A stretch of DNA of 64,000 nt from Setophaga petechia (lineage: Eukaryota > Chordata > Aves > Passeriformes > Parulidae). Shown one piece after another: positions 47,413 to 58,659 of the stretch. The stretch is from positions 853,795 through 917,794 of the forward strand of contig JANCRA010000067.1 of NCBI GenBank assembly GCA_024362935.1. Reading direction: 5' to 3'. Positions within the stretch are counted from its first letter, which is position 1; every line of letters begins with the position of its first letter. The notes under the pieces are model-generated. The model did not search any database and was not told the origin of the DNA. It worked only from the letters and a program-made list of their open reading frames with translations. The translations under genes were made by a program, and so were the position numbers.

Positions 47413-47632
47413 CACTTTGTAGATGTCGTATGATTATTCCTCTACATTTCTATCTACTGATGAGGATCTTACTCTTCTAGTATATTAATTACAATCGATT
47501 TCTAATCCTTAGAATCTGGTTTAAATCCAGAGAAGAGTAATAAACATAATCCTATTCATACTAGCCCTATCACTGACCCTAAGCATCCTCCTAGCCACAC
47601 TAAACTTTTGACTCACCCAAATAACCCCCGAC
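47413..47632 (+). pseudogene. Nuclear mitochondrial insertion (NUMT): COX3 end, tRNA-Gly, ND3 start
   Basis: Read with the vertebrate mitochondrial code, 47413-47470 gives the COX3 C-terminus HFVDVVWLFLYISIYWWGS, with TGA read as Trp three times. A tRNA-Gly-like segment follows at 47471-47539, and ND3 starts at 47540 with MNMILFMLALSLTLS and runs 31 codons to 47632. The gene order is that of vertebrate mtDNA. Under the nuclear code the frames are broken by TGA. The piece is short, lies between an LTR and unrelated DNA, and cannot function. Confidence 0.95.
47471..47539 (+). pseudogene. Mitochondrial tRNA-Gly copy inside the NUMT
   Basis: The 7-bp acceptor stem pairs (ACTCTTC with GAAGAGT) and a discriminator A follows. 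The expected anticodon context TTCCAA reads TTCTAA here, a single C-to-T change that would destroy the UCC anticodon. This fits a decaying nuclear copy. Confidence 0.8.
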
Positions 47633-48557
47633 AGGAATGATTTTTAGGAATGATTTTCCTCCTCTCCATCCTCGAGGAGATAAAGGAAAACCAGGGTGGA
47701 TAAAGATGCCCTGCCTGGTTTATCCTCTGATGGGCTTGAATGGAAGAGAAATGGGAGTATCTCCTGCAGAGCACCACGGAGTTCCCCAGCAGGATATTGC
47801 TTAACACATTACCTGCTGAGCTCTGGTGTAGGAGGAATCCTGTGCTGGATGGTTCAGCCTCTCTCACTCTTTATTTCCTCAGCCTAATCTCTCTGGGAGC
47901 ATCTCCTTCAAAGTGAGGTCTTGAATCCGAGAAGATCCACAGGGATCTTCACCAGAGAGAGGCAGGGATCAGTCACCAGGAGAGGGAATGGCTCAGCAGG
48001 GTTGGTGTGACTCTGGCTTTCTGCTGTGCAGGTGAATGATGTGCTCCTAGGAATGATGAGGGCACAGCTGACTCGAGGCTGAGCAGGGAGGACAAAGAAG
48101 GAAAGCAGGTTTTGGTGGGCTCCAAAATCCTGGGGGATGCAAAGGGGTCAGAGAGCTCCACCTGATGCAGGTGGGGAGTTTTCCTGTGCCAAGCAGGTGC
48201 ACAGAAGTGGCATTTATTGGAAAGCAGCATGAGATGGGTGAGACAGGTGAGGACTGTGTGAAGCTGACCCCAAGCCATGAAGCCCTGCAGTGTGTGGTGC
48301 TGTGTCTCCTGCCCACCTCCTGTGCTCCCTGCCCATAAGAGAGGGATGTGGATATGTCACAGCCTGGAAATGCTCCAGGGAGGGCTTGAAGGAAGCTGTT
48401 GTGGGCTGGTTTTGATCTGGCAGGCTTTTTAAGGAGGTGGAAGGTGGGGTGGTGAACCTCAGGGAAGATCTGGAGCTTTGGCTGGAGGTGACCCTAAAAT
48501 GTGATGGCAAAGGCATCTATAAAAAATGAATTCTATAGAATTCATGATGTTGTTCTT
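47633..48557. other. Unannotated DNA
   Basis: No repeat family or gene recognised between the NUMT and the next CR1 copy. Confidence 0.5.
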
Positions 48558-48745
48558 TACTCAGAGGGTGCTGAGGCCCTGGCACAGGGTGCCCAGAGAA
48601 GCTGTGGCTGCTCCTGGATCCCTGGAAGTGCCCAAGGCCAGGTTGGACAGGGCTTGGAGCAACCTGGGACAGTGGAAGGTGTCCCTGCCATGACAGGGGT
48701 GGCACTGGATGAGCTTTGAGATCCTTTCCAACCCAAATATTTGTA
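48558..48745 (+). mobile_element. CR1 3' fragment
   Basis: It shows GAGGGTGCTGAGGCCCTGGC, AAGGCCAGGTTGGACAGGGC, GTGGAAGGTGTCCCTGCC and CTTTCCAACCCAAATATT. The terminal tail repeat is reduced to TTGTATTCTG. Confidence 0.9.
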
Positions 48746-48972
48746 TTCTGCTGTGAAGACACAAAGAGAAATGCAGAAAGCCACCAGATCCTGGGAAATG
48801 CAGATCTGTCCTAAAGCCCTGGAGCAGGTCCTGGCTGGAGAAATGGAAAGTGTCTTTCACTTTTAGTTTCAATTGGATTAATCTCACCCTTCCCAGAGAA
48901 GAAAAGCAGTTTACAAAGCACTCAGGACCCAGCCAGGAGCAGTGGTGGGGAGCAAGGCAGGGAAGAGAAGTT

Positions 48973-48996
48973 CTGGTTCTGGTTCTGGTTCTGGAT
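48973..48996. repeat. Four-copy GTTCTG repeat
   Basis: GTTCTGGTTCTGGTTCTG continues for a fourth unit. Confidence 0.85.
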
Positions 48997-49833
48997 GCAG
49001 CAGAGCAGATCCTCCTTCCCCTTCTCCATTTCCCATGGAGCCACCACAGAACCACCTGGATATCCCAAAGCAGGTCACACACAGGGCCCTGCAGCTCCTC
49101 AAACACAATTTAGGAATTTTCATTGGCCTCCATGAGCGTTTCTCCTGCAGTTTGGTGGACAGGGCAGCAACACTTCCCTGGTGAGGCTGCAGTTTGCTCA
49201 CTCAGCACCTGGCACCATTTCCTCCTCCCCATTATTTTCAGGTGCTAAATCACATTCAATGATAGCTAATAATTATGGTTTATCCTTTCCTAATCACGCT
49301 GCTTTCCCAGGGAAGCTGTTGCCACAGGGATGTTGTGGGAGTGTGAATGGGTGGGGAGGGCACCAGGAGATGTTTCTGCTCACCCCGAGCCATGAAAAAG
49401 TTGGAGACCCCTCAGGCTAAGCACGCCAGATTCAGCCTAGGAGATCTTGTATCTTGTCAAAAAATGTGTTTATTTATTCTTCTGAGCCAGTTTTCCAGCA
49501 GAAAAAGAAGCTGCACCAAACTGGAGATGTTTTGCAGGTTCTCCTTAATTTCCAGGGGAAAAAAAATTCATAACTTTGTTTTTGTCCTGCCTTTTTAAAA
49601 TTTTTTTTTTGCACATTTCAGCTAGTTTCATTTGAATTCTTGAAAATGAGGCATTTTATTTCTTTTTAATTTAAATGCAATCTTATGCTAAAATAGAATT
49701 TTATTTCTTTTAAAGTTAAAACCTCTCCCTAAAATCTCCTCACTTCAAGCAATGCCAACCACTGACCTCCAGAACATTCCTGCCCCATCAGTCATCAACA
49801 CTTTTGTTCATTTATAGGATAGTTTGGGAAAAA
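48997..49833. other. Unannotated DNA, AT-rich at the right
   Basis: 49560-49740 is T/A-rich with poly(T) runs. No gene seen. Confidence 0.5.
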
Positions 49834-49893
49834 CTAGGATAGGATAGGATAGGATAGGATAGGATAGGATAGGATAGGATAGGATAGGATAGG
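49834..49893. repeat. GGATA pentanucleotide microsatellite
   Basis: Twelve consecutive AGGAT units. Forms the left edge of the 208-bp array. Confidence 0.97.
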
Positions 49894-49898
49894 AAAAA

Positions 49899-50720
49899 AG
49901 GAGGATAATGGAGGTGATGTTGGTTGGATAATGGTGGTTTCATAGCAGGAGCAATTTCCTGACCTTTCCTCTTTCCTGCCCTTCCCTTTTCCTGCTCTTT
50001 CTTTTTCCTGCTTTCTCTTTTTCCCGACTTTTCCCTCTTCCTGCTTCTGAGCCAGCTGGGCTGGCTGGAAAAGGGTGAGGAAGGATTGAGATGAAAAATA
50101 AAAAGTTTGGGAAAAAAGGAGGAAAATTGAGGTGACGTTGGTGTTTTTTTTTCATGGGAGCAATTTCCTGACCTTTCCTTTGTCCTGCCTTTCCCTTTTC
50201 CTGCTCTTTCTTTTTCCTGCTTTTCTCTTTTTCCCAACTTTTCCCTCTTCCTGCTTCTGAGCCTGCTGGGCTGGCTGGAAAATGGTCAAAAAGGATTGGG
50301 GTGAAAAATAAAAAGTTTGGGAAAAAAAGGAGGAAAATGGGGTGATGACAGTGGCTTTTTAGTGGGAGCAATTTCCTGATCTTTCCTCTTTCCTGCCCTT
50401 CTTTTTCCCTACTCTTCCCTTTTCCTACTTTTCCCTCTTTCCAGCTTTTCCCGCTTTCCACTCTGGAGCCAGCTGGGCTGGCTGGAAAAGGGTCAGGAAG
50501 GATTGGGATGAAAAATAAAAAGTTTGGGAAAAAAAGGAGGAAAATGGGGGTGATGACAGTGGTTTTTTAGTGGGAGCAATTTCCTGATCTTTCCTCTTTC
50601 CTGCCCTTTCTTTTTTCTGTTCTTTTCCTCCTTTTCCTTCCCTTTTCCTGCTTTTCCTTCTTCCCACTCCCGAGCCAGCCAGGCCAGCAGGAAAAGGGTC
50701 TGGATGCAAAGGAAAAGATT
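49899..50720. repeat. Tandem array, 208-bp unit, four copies, strongly pyrimidine-biased
   Basis: GCAATTTCCTGA recurs at 49951, 50160, 50368 and 50576. Each unit holds a long C/T stretch (TTTCCTGCTCTTTCTTTTTC) and then GAGCCAGCTGGGCTGGCTGG or a variant. The long minus-strand Lys/Arg/Glu frames are composition shadows. Confidence 0.95.
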
Positions 50721-50736
50721 GGGGAAAATGGAGGTG

Positions 50737-50850
50737 ATTTTTGTAAGGGATCTTTAAAGGTCACCAAGTCCAAGCCCTGCCATGAGCAGGGACACCTTGA
50801 ACTGGGTCAGATTGCTCAGATCCCCATCCAGCCTCACCTTGGATGTTTCC
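50737..50850 (-). mobile_element. Diverged CR1 fragment
   Basis: CCAAGTCCAAGCCCTGCCATG, then CAGGGACACCTTGAACTGGG and CATCCAGCCTCACCTTGGATG. It abuts the end of the 208-bp array. Confidence 0.65.
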
Positions 50851-51611
50851 AGTACATGTTAAAGCCACTGTGACATCCCTGAAATCCTCACACCCACCTG
50901 ACATAAAGCCATAAAGTCTTTTTTTTAAGAAATAATTAAGTGGGTTTTTTGTGAGTTGATTTTTTTTTAGGATTCCAAACATATTTCCATATTTAACCTG
51001 ATTTTTTACATTTACTTTGCTCCAACACCCACCAGTTGTTGGACAAGCCCCTTACACTGGTGCTGGCTACAAAATATTAGTTCTTCCAAGTCTGGAGAGT
51101 GGGTTAGATGCAATTTAAAACCATATGGATCAGCATTCCAGCTGGAAAAGAGCCTTTAATCACTGGTGCTGCAGCTCAGTGAGGTCACTGCATCAAGCAC
51201 AATTCACCACATGCATTTAACCCATTTTATGGGGTTGACCACTACTGTGGTTGGCTAAAACTGGAGGTATATTGGGCTTTTCTTGGTAGGGATGGGTCTT
51301 CTGATATTTAAGAGGCTTGGAGGTGGTTTGTAAATGCAGGGCTGCACCTTCTTTTGTGAGGTTTGTGACTGACTCGTGGTGCTTCAGGCTTTTATTTGGT
51401 TCCGTCGACGCTGCCAGAATAAGGAGGCTGCTCTTAGCTCAGGCTGGGGGGAGTTAGCCTGGCTTAAAATGGCAGAGGAGCTAAGCTGGGTCCTGACTGG
51501 GATCAGGCAGCTTGGGATGAACCTCAGTGTAGGGTGGTGGCTCCTTGTCCTGCTGTCACCACAGGTGATGCACATCAGCCTGGTGGTGTACCAGGACTCC
51601 CTCAGAGGGTG
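50851..51611. other. Unannotated DNA
   Basis: No repeat or exon recognised. Confidence 0.5.
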
Positions 51612-51925
51612 GTGGTGGCTCCTCTGGAGCTGATCCGAGCAGGAAAATCCCATCCCAGAGGGATCCAGCCTGTGGTGCTGGGCACTCTGAAGCTGATCTG
51701 AGCAGGAAAACCACATCCCAGAGGCATTCATCCTGCTGAGCACTCTGGAGCTATCTGAGCAGGGAAACCTCATCCCAGAGGGACCCATCCTGCTGGACAC
51801 TCTGCAGCTGCTCTGAGCAGGAAAATCACATCTCAGAGTGACCCATCCTGCTGGGCACTCTGGAGTTATCTGAGCAGGAAAACCACATCCCAGAGGGACC
51901 CAGCCTGTGGTGCTGGGCTCCTACA
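51612..51925. repeat. Minisatellite, 57-63 bp unit, five copies
   Basis: GAGCAGGAAAA or GAGCAGGGAAA recurs at 51637, 51700, 51757, 51814 and 51872, each followed by CATCCCAGAGGGA-type sequence. Confidence 0.9.
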
Positions 51926-52385
51926 CCAACTGGGCACAGCCCTGCTGCCCACAGGCCACAGCCAGGCCAGAAACCATCAACAAAACATTGCAGAGCCACA
52001 AGTGATCCAGGAATAGCTGCTAAGGAGTCATTGCAGTCCTCACAGCTTGAATTGAGCTCCTCAACCAAGATAAAACCCAAACCTGCCTTGAACCTCACCC
52101 AGGCAAGTGCACAAACTGCCCTGCCATAAAAACTGATGTAACCCAACTGAGGTTAACCAGCTTGGGTGAAAGATTTGTCTTCCTTGTGTAAAACTCACCA
52201 TCTTAGACCTCTTCATCTCAGTGCTTGACTTCTAATCAGCTCTGTGAGACTGTGGGGATCTGCAGGTAGTGAGCATTTGATGTCTTGGGTTAAAAAAATG
52301 TATTTATTCAAGAGGACTCTGAGCGTCACAGGCTGCGTGTTGCACTCAGCATTAAAATAATAGCAAACACTGAAATTAATTAATT

Positions 52386-52487
52386 AATTAAAATCAATAA
52401 CAATAATCAAATAATGAATTATTGAAATTAAAAGAACCAAAATCAATAACAATAATCAAATAATGAATTATTGAAATTAAAAGAACC
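52386..52487. repeat. AT-rich tandem duplication, about 49-bp unit
   Basis: ATCAATAACAATAATCAAAT occurs twice, each copy ending AAATTAAAAGAACC. Confidence 0.9.
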
Positions 52488-52699
52488 GCTGCAGTTCCTC
52501 ACCATAATTTCTCTCTGCTTTGCTCAGCTGAGCTCTCAGTTCCTGAACTCCGTGTGGGTTTCCACCAATCTCCAAAATTATCACCAGGGCTGGTGGTGAT
52601 GCCCAAAGCACTATTATCCACAACAGAACAAACATGGAGATTGGAAGGAAAACATCCCAAAATTCCCACTGTAGCCAAGAAACAGCACAAAAAAATGGT

Positions 52700-52955
52700 G
52701 CATCTTCCAGAAAGTCAAGAGGATGGTGGGACCTAGGAGTGATTTATGGGCAGGATATAACATTTATATAATTTCTTTTGTGCATCTTCAAGAAAGTCTA
52801 GAGGATGGTGGGACCTGGGAGTGATTTATGGGCAGGATATACATTTATAACATTTATAACATTTCTTTTGTGCATCTTCAAGAAAGTCAAGAGGATGGTG
52901 GGACTTGGGAGTGATTTATGGGCAGGATACAACATTTATAACATTTCTTATCAGC
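52700..52955. repeat. Tandem triplication, 82-90 bp unit
   Basis: GAGGATGGTGGGACCT or a variant occurs at 52719, 52801 and 52891, each followed by GAGTGATTTATGGGCAGGAT. The middle unit carries an extra ATTTATAAC. Confidence 0.93.
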
Positions 52956-53687
52956 ATTGGCATTGTTCTGCTGCAGGACAGGACTGGGCAGTGTGTGGGT
53001 GACCCAGCTTCTGCCTCTCCACTCCAGTAGGCCCAGCAGAGCCATGGCTGAGCATCTGAGCAGTAATTCCCATCTCCAGAGCAGCAGTGTGGCCTCCAGG
53101 ACAAAGGCAGGAGCCACCCCTGATTTCCTCCACCCAGGGCCAGCTTTCCACCCTGCCCAGCTCAGATCCATTGTCAGCACAGGAAAAGGCCCCACATCCC
53201 ATTGCCAGTGCCTTAATCCATTCCTTCCCTGCCCACAGCCCACACAATAACACCCCACTGAGGGGATCCACCTCCCAGGAAATCCTGCTTTAACACCCTC
53301 CAAAGGAGCAGCCAGATTTATCTCTGCTGTTGTTCTGGAGAGCTCAGGGAGGACTCATCTGTTCTAATCCCCTCTTTAAGGTTTCCAGTTGAGGCCTGTG
53401 CTCCCAGTTTAGCATTTCTGACAGCTCCTGGGTGTGCCCTGCCAGGCCCCATGGAGGGAAATCACCAGCCAGCAACTCCTCCAGGAATCCCCCTGAAGGC
53501 ACAGATGGAGGAGCTTTTGGAATGACCCCATAAAAATTCCTGAAATGGAGATTTGGGTTAAATGGGCCTGGAGATCTTCTTCGGAATGAATCTCATGGCT
53601 CAGCCTTTGCTGGAGAGTTTGGGGACTTCCTCCCATATGGCATTTTCATTTGGCTCATTTTTGGTGTAGCAGATTTTGAGATTTCCC

Positions 53688-53915
53688 AGAATCAGACTCC
53701 TGGAGTGGTTTGGGTTGGAAGGGACCTCAAAGCTCATCCAGTTCCAACTCTCTGCCATGACAGGGACACCTTCCACTATCCCAGGTTGCTCCAAGCCCTG
53801 CCCAGCCTGGCCTTGGATTCTTCCAGGGATGAGGCCTCCCCAAATTCTCCTGGGCAACCTTACCACCCTCTGGGTAAAGAACTTCTTCCTGACTTTGTCA
53901 GAATTCACATTCTGG
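53688..53915 (-). mobile_element. CR1 3' fragment (left arm of an inverted pair)
   Basis: CAGAATCAGACTCCTGGAGTGG, GGTTGGAAGGGACCTCAAAG, TTGCTCCAAGCCCTGCCCAG and AAAGAACTTCTTCCTGACTT are in reverse CR1 order. Confidence 0.9.
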
Positions 53916-53970
53916 AGGTGGCTTTGCCATCTGTTAAGGTCACCTACAGGGGTAGGACACTCACAGGTTA

Positions 53971-54212
53971 AACAGCAATGGTTTTAAGCTGAAGAGGAAG
54001 AGGATTAGGTGGGATATTGAGGAAAAAATTGTTCCCTGTGCCCTGGCACAGGGTGCCCAGAGAAGCTGTGGCTGCCCCTGGATCCTTGGCAGTGCCCAAG
54101 GCCAGGTTGGACAGGGCTTGGAGCAGCCTGGGACAGTGGAAGATGTCCCTGCCATGGCAGGGGTGGGACTGAGTGATCTTCCAGTTCCTCTCCAGCCCAG
54201 ACCATTCCATCC
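53971..54212 (+). mobile_element. CR1 3' fragment (right arm of an inverted pair)
   Basis: GGTGGGATATTGAGGAAAAAATT, CCTGGCACAGGGTGCCCAGAG, AAGGCCAGGTTGGACAGGGC and GATGTCCCTGCCATGGCAGG are in sense order. Its reverse complement matches 53740-53845 at roughly 85% by eye. Confidence 0.9.
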
Positions 54213-55227
54213 TGGATGGTATTGCCCACTGACCAGACTGTTTGGAACATGTGATTCCAACAGTCTCCAGAATTTCCACTCCTCCCAGCTGACCAGGGAG
54301 AAGCACCTGCTTTTGTTGGGATGCATTTTCCAGCCTGGAACCATCAGCAGCTTTGTTGTGCCAGGACAAATCCCAATTTAAGTGCTACAAACCTTTAGCT
54401 GGCGAGTCTGGAGCTGCAGAGAAGACTTGAACCATTTGCATGATTAAAAGTTGCTGCACCAAAGTGATCAGAAAGATTCAGCAGGTTCTCCAAGCCCAGC
54501 ATGAGCCCAGATCCACTGGGGAAGCAGCTCTGGGCACAGAACTGGGTTTTCCTTAGAGTGACTTCCATGACAGCTGGATGTTCTCAGCTTCTCTCAGGAT
54601 TGATCTCTGCACCTGCAGAGCGAATTCCTCTAAATATTGTTGTGGTTTTGGTGGCTTTTCCTTTATAATATCAAAACCTGATGCTTTGATTAGAGATGGG
54701 GAGGTGGTGATGGGGGGGAGAGTGAATCTGACAGTGTTTTCTGGTATTTAGTCCCTAATTGAAATATTTCCTTGAGGTATTTATAAAAAAAATATTAAAT
54801 TGGCCCAGATATTTTTTTATGAATAAGGCTTTAATTAACTTTTTACATATTAAATGTACATCAGTGGAAATAGTTAGACAAATAGCAGGGGTGTTAGTCA
54901 TGCAGAAGCAAAGGGATGATTCAGTCAGGGACTGCTCGTGTTACAGCAGCCTCTCCCTCCCAGGGCACATGTGAGAGATGCTGAGAGGGAAGGGAAATTA
55001 GCATCAGGAGCGTGGAGAGGGAACAAATTCAAAAAAAGGCCAGGAGAAAGGCGAGGTTCCCAGTGGAATTAGAAATTAAGGGCTCCCTTGCTTACGCAGG
55101 AATAACTCACAGGGCCCAGGGAGCTGAGCTCTGTTACACAACTCCACAGCTCCATCCTCCCCTTCCCTGCACTCCCACCCCTCCAGGTGAATTGGACAAG
55201 TTCTCTCCACGTCCAGCCCGTGGCAGG
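54213..55227. other. Unannotated DNA
   Basis: No repeat or exon recognised. 54730-54960 is AT-rich and could be single-copy regulatory DNA. Confidence 0.5.
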
Positions 55228-55299
55228 GGCAGAGTTTGGGAAGAGCAGAGTTTGGGAAGAGCAGAGTTTGGGAAGAGCAGAGTTTGGGAAGAGCAGAGT
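55228..55299. repeat. 16-bp minisatellite, four to five copies
   Basis: Perfect repeats of CAGAGTTTGGGAAGAG. The perfect identity suggests recent slippage. Confidence 0.95.
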
Positions 55300-55381
55300 A
55301 ATGGAGAGGGCAGCAAGGTGTGAGCAGGGATGGGGTGGTCTCGTGTTGCTGTTGATATTTGCTGCCCTGAGATGTGCAGGA

Positions 55382-55955
55382 TGTCTTTGCTTCGGCCCAA
55401 ACAACTGAAGAATGAGTTTTGACTCTTCAATTTTCGGTCTTGAGATTGTTTATTAGTTCTTATCTATAAAATTTTCTTTCTGCTTAGCTGAGATCTGCTC
55501 AGCAAGGCAGGCACAGGCACTCTGACCGCCCCTGAGGCGGTGTTGTCCTTTTATACTGCAAACTACATATAGCATATTTACATTTAATTCCCAATACCTA
55601 TCACCTGTGTTAGACAGTGCACTTCTATTCTAAACCAATCCCAAAGTGGCAACATCACTGCAGAAAATGGAGAACAAGAAGAAGAAAGAAGGCTGGACAC
55701 ACCCAGATTCTTCTATCTTGTCTCCATAACTCCCATACCAAAAATCCTAAAATCTACATTTTCAGCCTGTGATCATTTTGTTACTACACCATTCAAACCT
55801 GTGTGACTTTCAGGTCCTCATACAAAGTTGGCAACTTGCTCCAAGGGTCAAAATCAAATCCCCAGGTGCTCTGGGCTGTGTGCCAGGGTCTCTGAGCCCC
55901 CCAACAGGATCCTTGGCAACTCTGGACACCTGGAGGGATGCGCTGAGTTCTGACA
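55382..55955 (-). mobile_element. Solo LTR, first of two related neighbouring copies
   Basis: On the minus strand it opens TGTCAGAAC and carries a TATA-like AGTATAAAA (plus-strand TTTTATACT near 55550). It also has ATTGG (from AACCAATCC) and AATAAAC near the 3' end. It is colinear with 56137-56703 at perhaps 70-75% identity, so the two are different subfamilies or old copies. The left boundary is approximate. Confidence 0.7.
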
Positions 55956-56136
55956 GGGTGGGAGCCCCAACCTGGGAGGTTTTGGAGAACAGGTCAGAGC
56001 AACACCTGTCAGCACGGCTCAGGCACAGTGGATCCTGCCTTTGGGCAGCAGGGTGAGAGGTCCAGTCTGGGATCTGGGATTTTAGGTGCTTCTGGAGCAC
56101 ATCTTGGGGTCTCTGTGGTCAGGATGATCCCAAGGT

Positions 56137-56703
56137 GTTGGAAAGTCTCTTTTTCCCAACCCCGAGATGGAAGAAGGAGTCAGGATTCTTTGGCTGTGGT
56201 TTTCAAGGTTTTTATTCTCTGTTATCTATGACATTCTTTCTCTGACCTGCTGAGATCTGTCTAGCAGGTCAGTTCATGGCACACTGACCACCCTTGGCGT
56301 GGTGTTGGCTTTTTATACTAAAAACTACATGTGCTTTATTTACAATAATTTTCCAATACCTATCACCTATGTTAGAACACTCTGTCTCTACTCTAAACCA
56401 ATCCAAAAGTGCCACCATCAACAGAAGATGGAGGCCATGAAGAAGAAAGAAGAAGGACAAGGCGCACCCAAATCCCTCCATCTTGGCTTCTGAACCCCCA
56501 TTCTAAAAACCCCAAAATTCTCCTTTTCTATGTTGTAACTATCATTCTACTTAAACTCTCATGGCTTGTAAATCTTCACATAAAGTTGATCATTTTCTCC
56601 ATGGGTTAAAATCAAAGGCACAGGGTCATGCCAAGGTCTCTGAGCTTCTTGCCAGGGTCTTGAGTCCTCCAGGGCACCCAGAGGGATGTCCTGGGTTCTG
56701 ACA
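56137..56703 (-). mobile_element. Solo LTR, second of two related neighbouring copies
   Basis: It shares with 55382-55955 the ordered blocks GCTGAGATCTG, CCAATACCTATCACCT, CTCTAAACCAATCC and GTTCTGACA. It has a TATA-like AGTATAAAAAGCC and AATAAAAACC on the minus strand. About 180 bp without retroviral coding sequence separates the copies, so they do not form a provirus. Confidence 0.7.
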
Positions 56704-57414
56704 AGCACAGGCTGAGCCCTGCCAGTCTATCCAGTGCAAAGTCAAAAGTGTATCATAAACAAAGTAACTTCTTTTTCTAGGAAAAAAAGAGTATTTTAAT
56801 ACCAAGATGCAACCCCTAACTACACTGGCTTAACTTTTCTGCCACTTCCACTGAATTAGGTACAAATTACACCAGGCCAAGAGGAGAATCAGGCCACGTG
56901 TTTTTCTGCTGATGGCCAAAATATATATTTTTACTTGACTCGATTTATTCAGTAACTGATTTGCATAGGCATTTCCAAAGGCTGTTCAGTTCTTTTTTTT
57001 CTTTTTTTTTTCCCCAGTTTTTTTGCACTTCACATGTCATCTCCCCCCCACTCATTACACAGGGCAGCAGCAGTGTTGCCACCAAGGGAGCTCACATTTA
57101 ACAGCAAGAGAGGAATCTTCAGCAATTCCCATCCCAAGGGACCTCAGGATGCAGAGCTTTGATTTTGTTGCTCTAAGATAGGCAGGGATGAAAGCAATGT
57201 GCACTGGCAGGAAATCCTCAAGGTGCTGGGTTCCTCTAGCAGCTTGATAAGTGCCTTTCCCTCCCACAAAAGCCACCAAAATCAGTGTGGGCAGAACAGG
57301 TCATCACTTCCCCTCCAAGTAAATATGATGGATAAGGAGCCATGAGTTGTTTCCACCAACTCTGGAGAGCACACACCCAGAGCTGGGGGGTTTGGGTGCT
57401 CTTCAAGAACCTGA
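56704..57414. other. Unannotated DNA
   Basis: A T-rich run lies at 56992-57025. No gene seen. Confidence 0.5.
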
Positions 57415-58060
57415 AATAGAACATCAGATGTCAAATCAGGAATAAAATCAGTCAGATCAGGAATAAAATCATGCCCAGTCCTCAAATAGGAATAAAATCA
57501 GTCAAATCAGGAATGAAATCATGTCGTCCTCAGACAGGAATAAAATCAGTCAAATCAGGAGTAAAATCAGTCAAATCAGGAATAAAATCATGCCCAGTCC
57601 TCAAATAGGAATAAAATCAGTCAAATCAGGAATGCAATCATGTCCAGTCCTCAAATAGGAATAAAATCAGTCAAATCAGGAATGCAATCATGTCCAGTCC
57701 TCAAATAGAAATAAAATCAGTCAAATCAGGAATAAAATCATGTCCAGTCCTCAAATAGAAATAAAATCAGTCAAATCAGGAATAAAATCATGTCCAGTCC
57801 TCAAATAGGTATGAAATCATTCAAATCAGGAATAAAATCATGCCTAGTCCTCAAATAGGGATCAAATCAGTCAGATCAGGAATAAAATCATGCCCAGTCC
57901 TCAAATAGGGATAAAATCAGTCAAATCAGGAGTAAAATCATGTCCAGTCCTCAAATAGTGATAAAATCAGTCAGATCAGGAATAAAATCATGTCCAGTCC
58001 TCAAATAGGTATGAAATCAGTCAAATCAGGAATAAAATCATGCCCAGTCCTCAGATATGA
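57415..58060. repeat. Minisatellite with an exact 50-bp period, about 11-12 copies
   Basis: TCAAATAGG or a variant falls at 57601, 57651, 57701, 57751, 57801, 57851, 57901, 57951 and 58001: nine registers without one indel. Each unit contains two related halves (AATAAAATCAGTCAAATCAGG and AATAAAATCATG). The left end is irregular. Confidence 0.97.
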
Positions 58061-58659
58061 AGGCAGGGTTGATGTAAGAGCAAGCAGGCATTTGGTGAAT
58101 TGACAGCAGCAAGAATGAGAAGCCAAAGCTGGAATTGTTGGTTTTCTTGCAATCAGGTTGGCAAAGCTCTGAAAAACCCTCAGAATGTGAAAGAAAAGAA
58201 GAAAATGTACAGAAAATATACTGAAATGACACATAGCCTGAGCAAGGGAAGGGTTCTTCAGGGGATCTGTTATCATTTGGATTAAAATGGGTGAGCCCAG
58301 AGCCAGGGATTGAGCCTGAACCAAACCCCAGAGCAGCTCCCTGCTCTTCCCATTGTCCCACTGCCCTGGGCCCTTCAGACAGACCCCAATCCCAACCCAG
58401 AGGCTGTTCCCAGCCTGGTCCCCAGTGCTTTCCTTGCCTGGGAGGGCAAAATCCATGTGCAGGTCAGGCTGGAAGAGATCATCTCCAGAGGAGAGAGGAT
58501 TCCTGGACATGAGGGCTGACCAGTGTGGGGCACAGGGCATCTCTCTGATTACAGGTGGTCATTATTTGAGATTAAGAAACCTGCATAAAACAAGGGAAGC
58601 ATCAGATGAATTGAATTGGATTGTCTTGTGAATATAAATGATGACTGATTAAGAAAATT
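58061..58659. other. Unannotated DNA
   Basis: The overlapping open frames at 58000-58540 on both strands have no domain character. Confidence 0.5.

Noticed and set aside
57415..58060. CRISPR-like array because of the regular 50-bp period
   Set aside because: The whole unit repeats with no unique spacers, and the genome is avian. It is a minisatellite.
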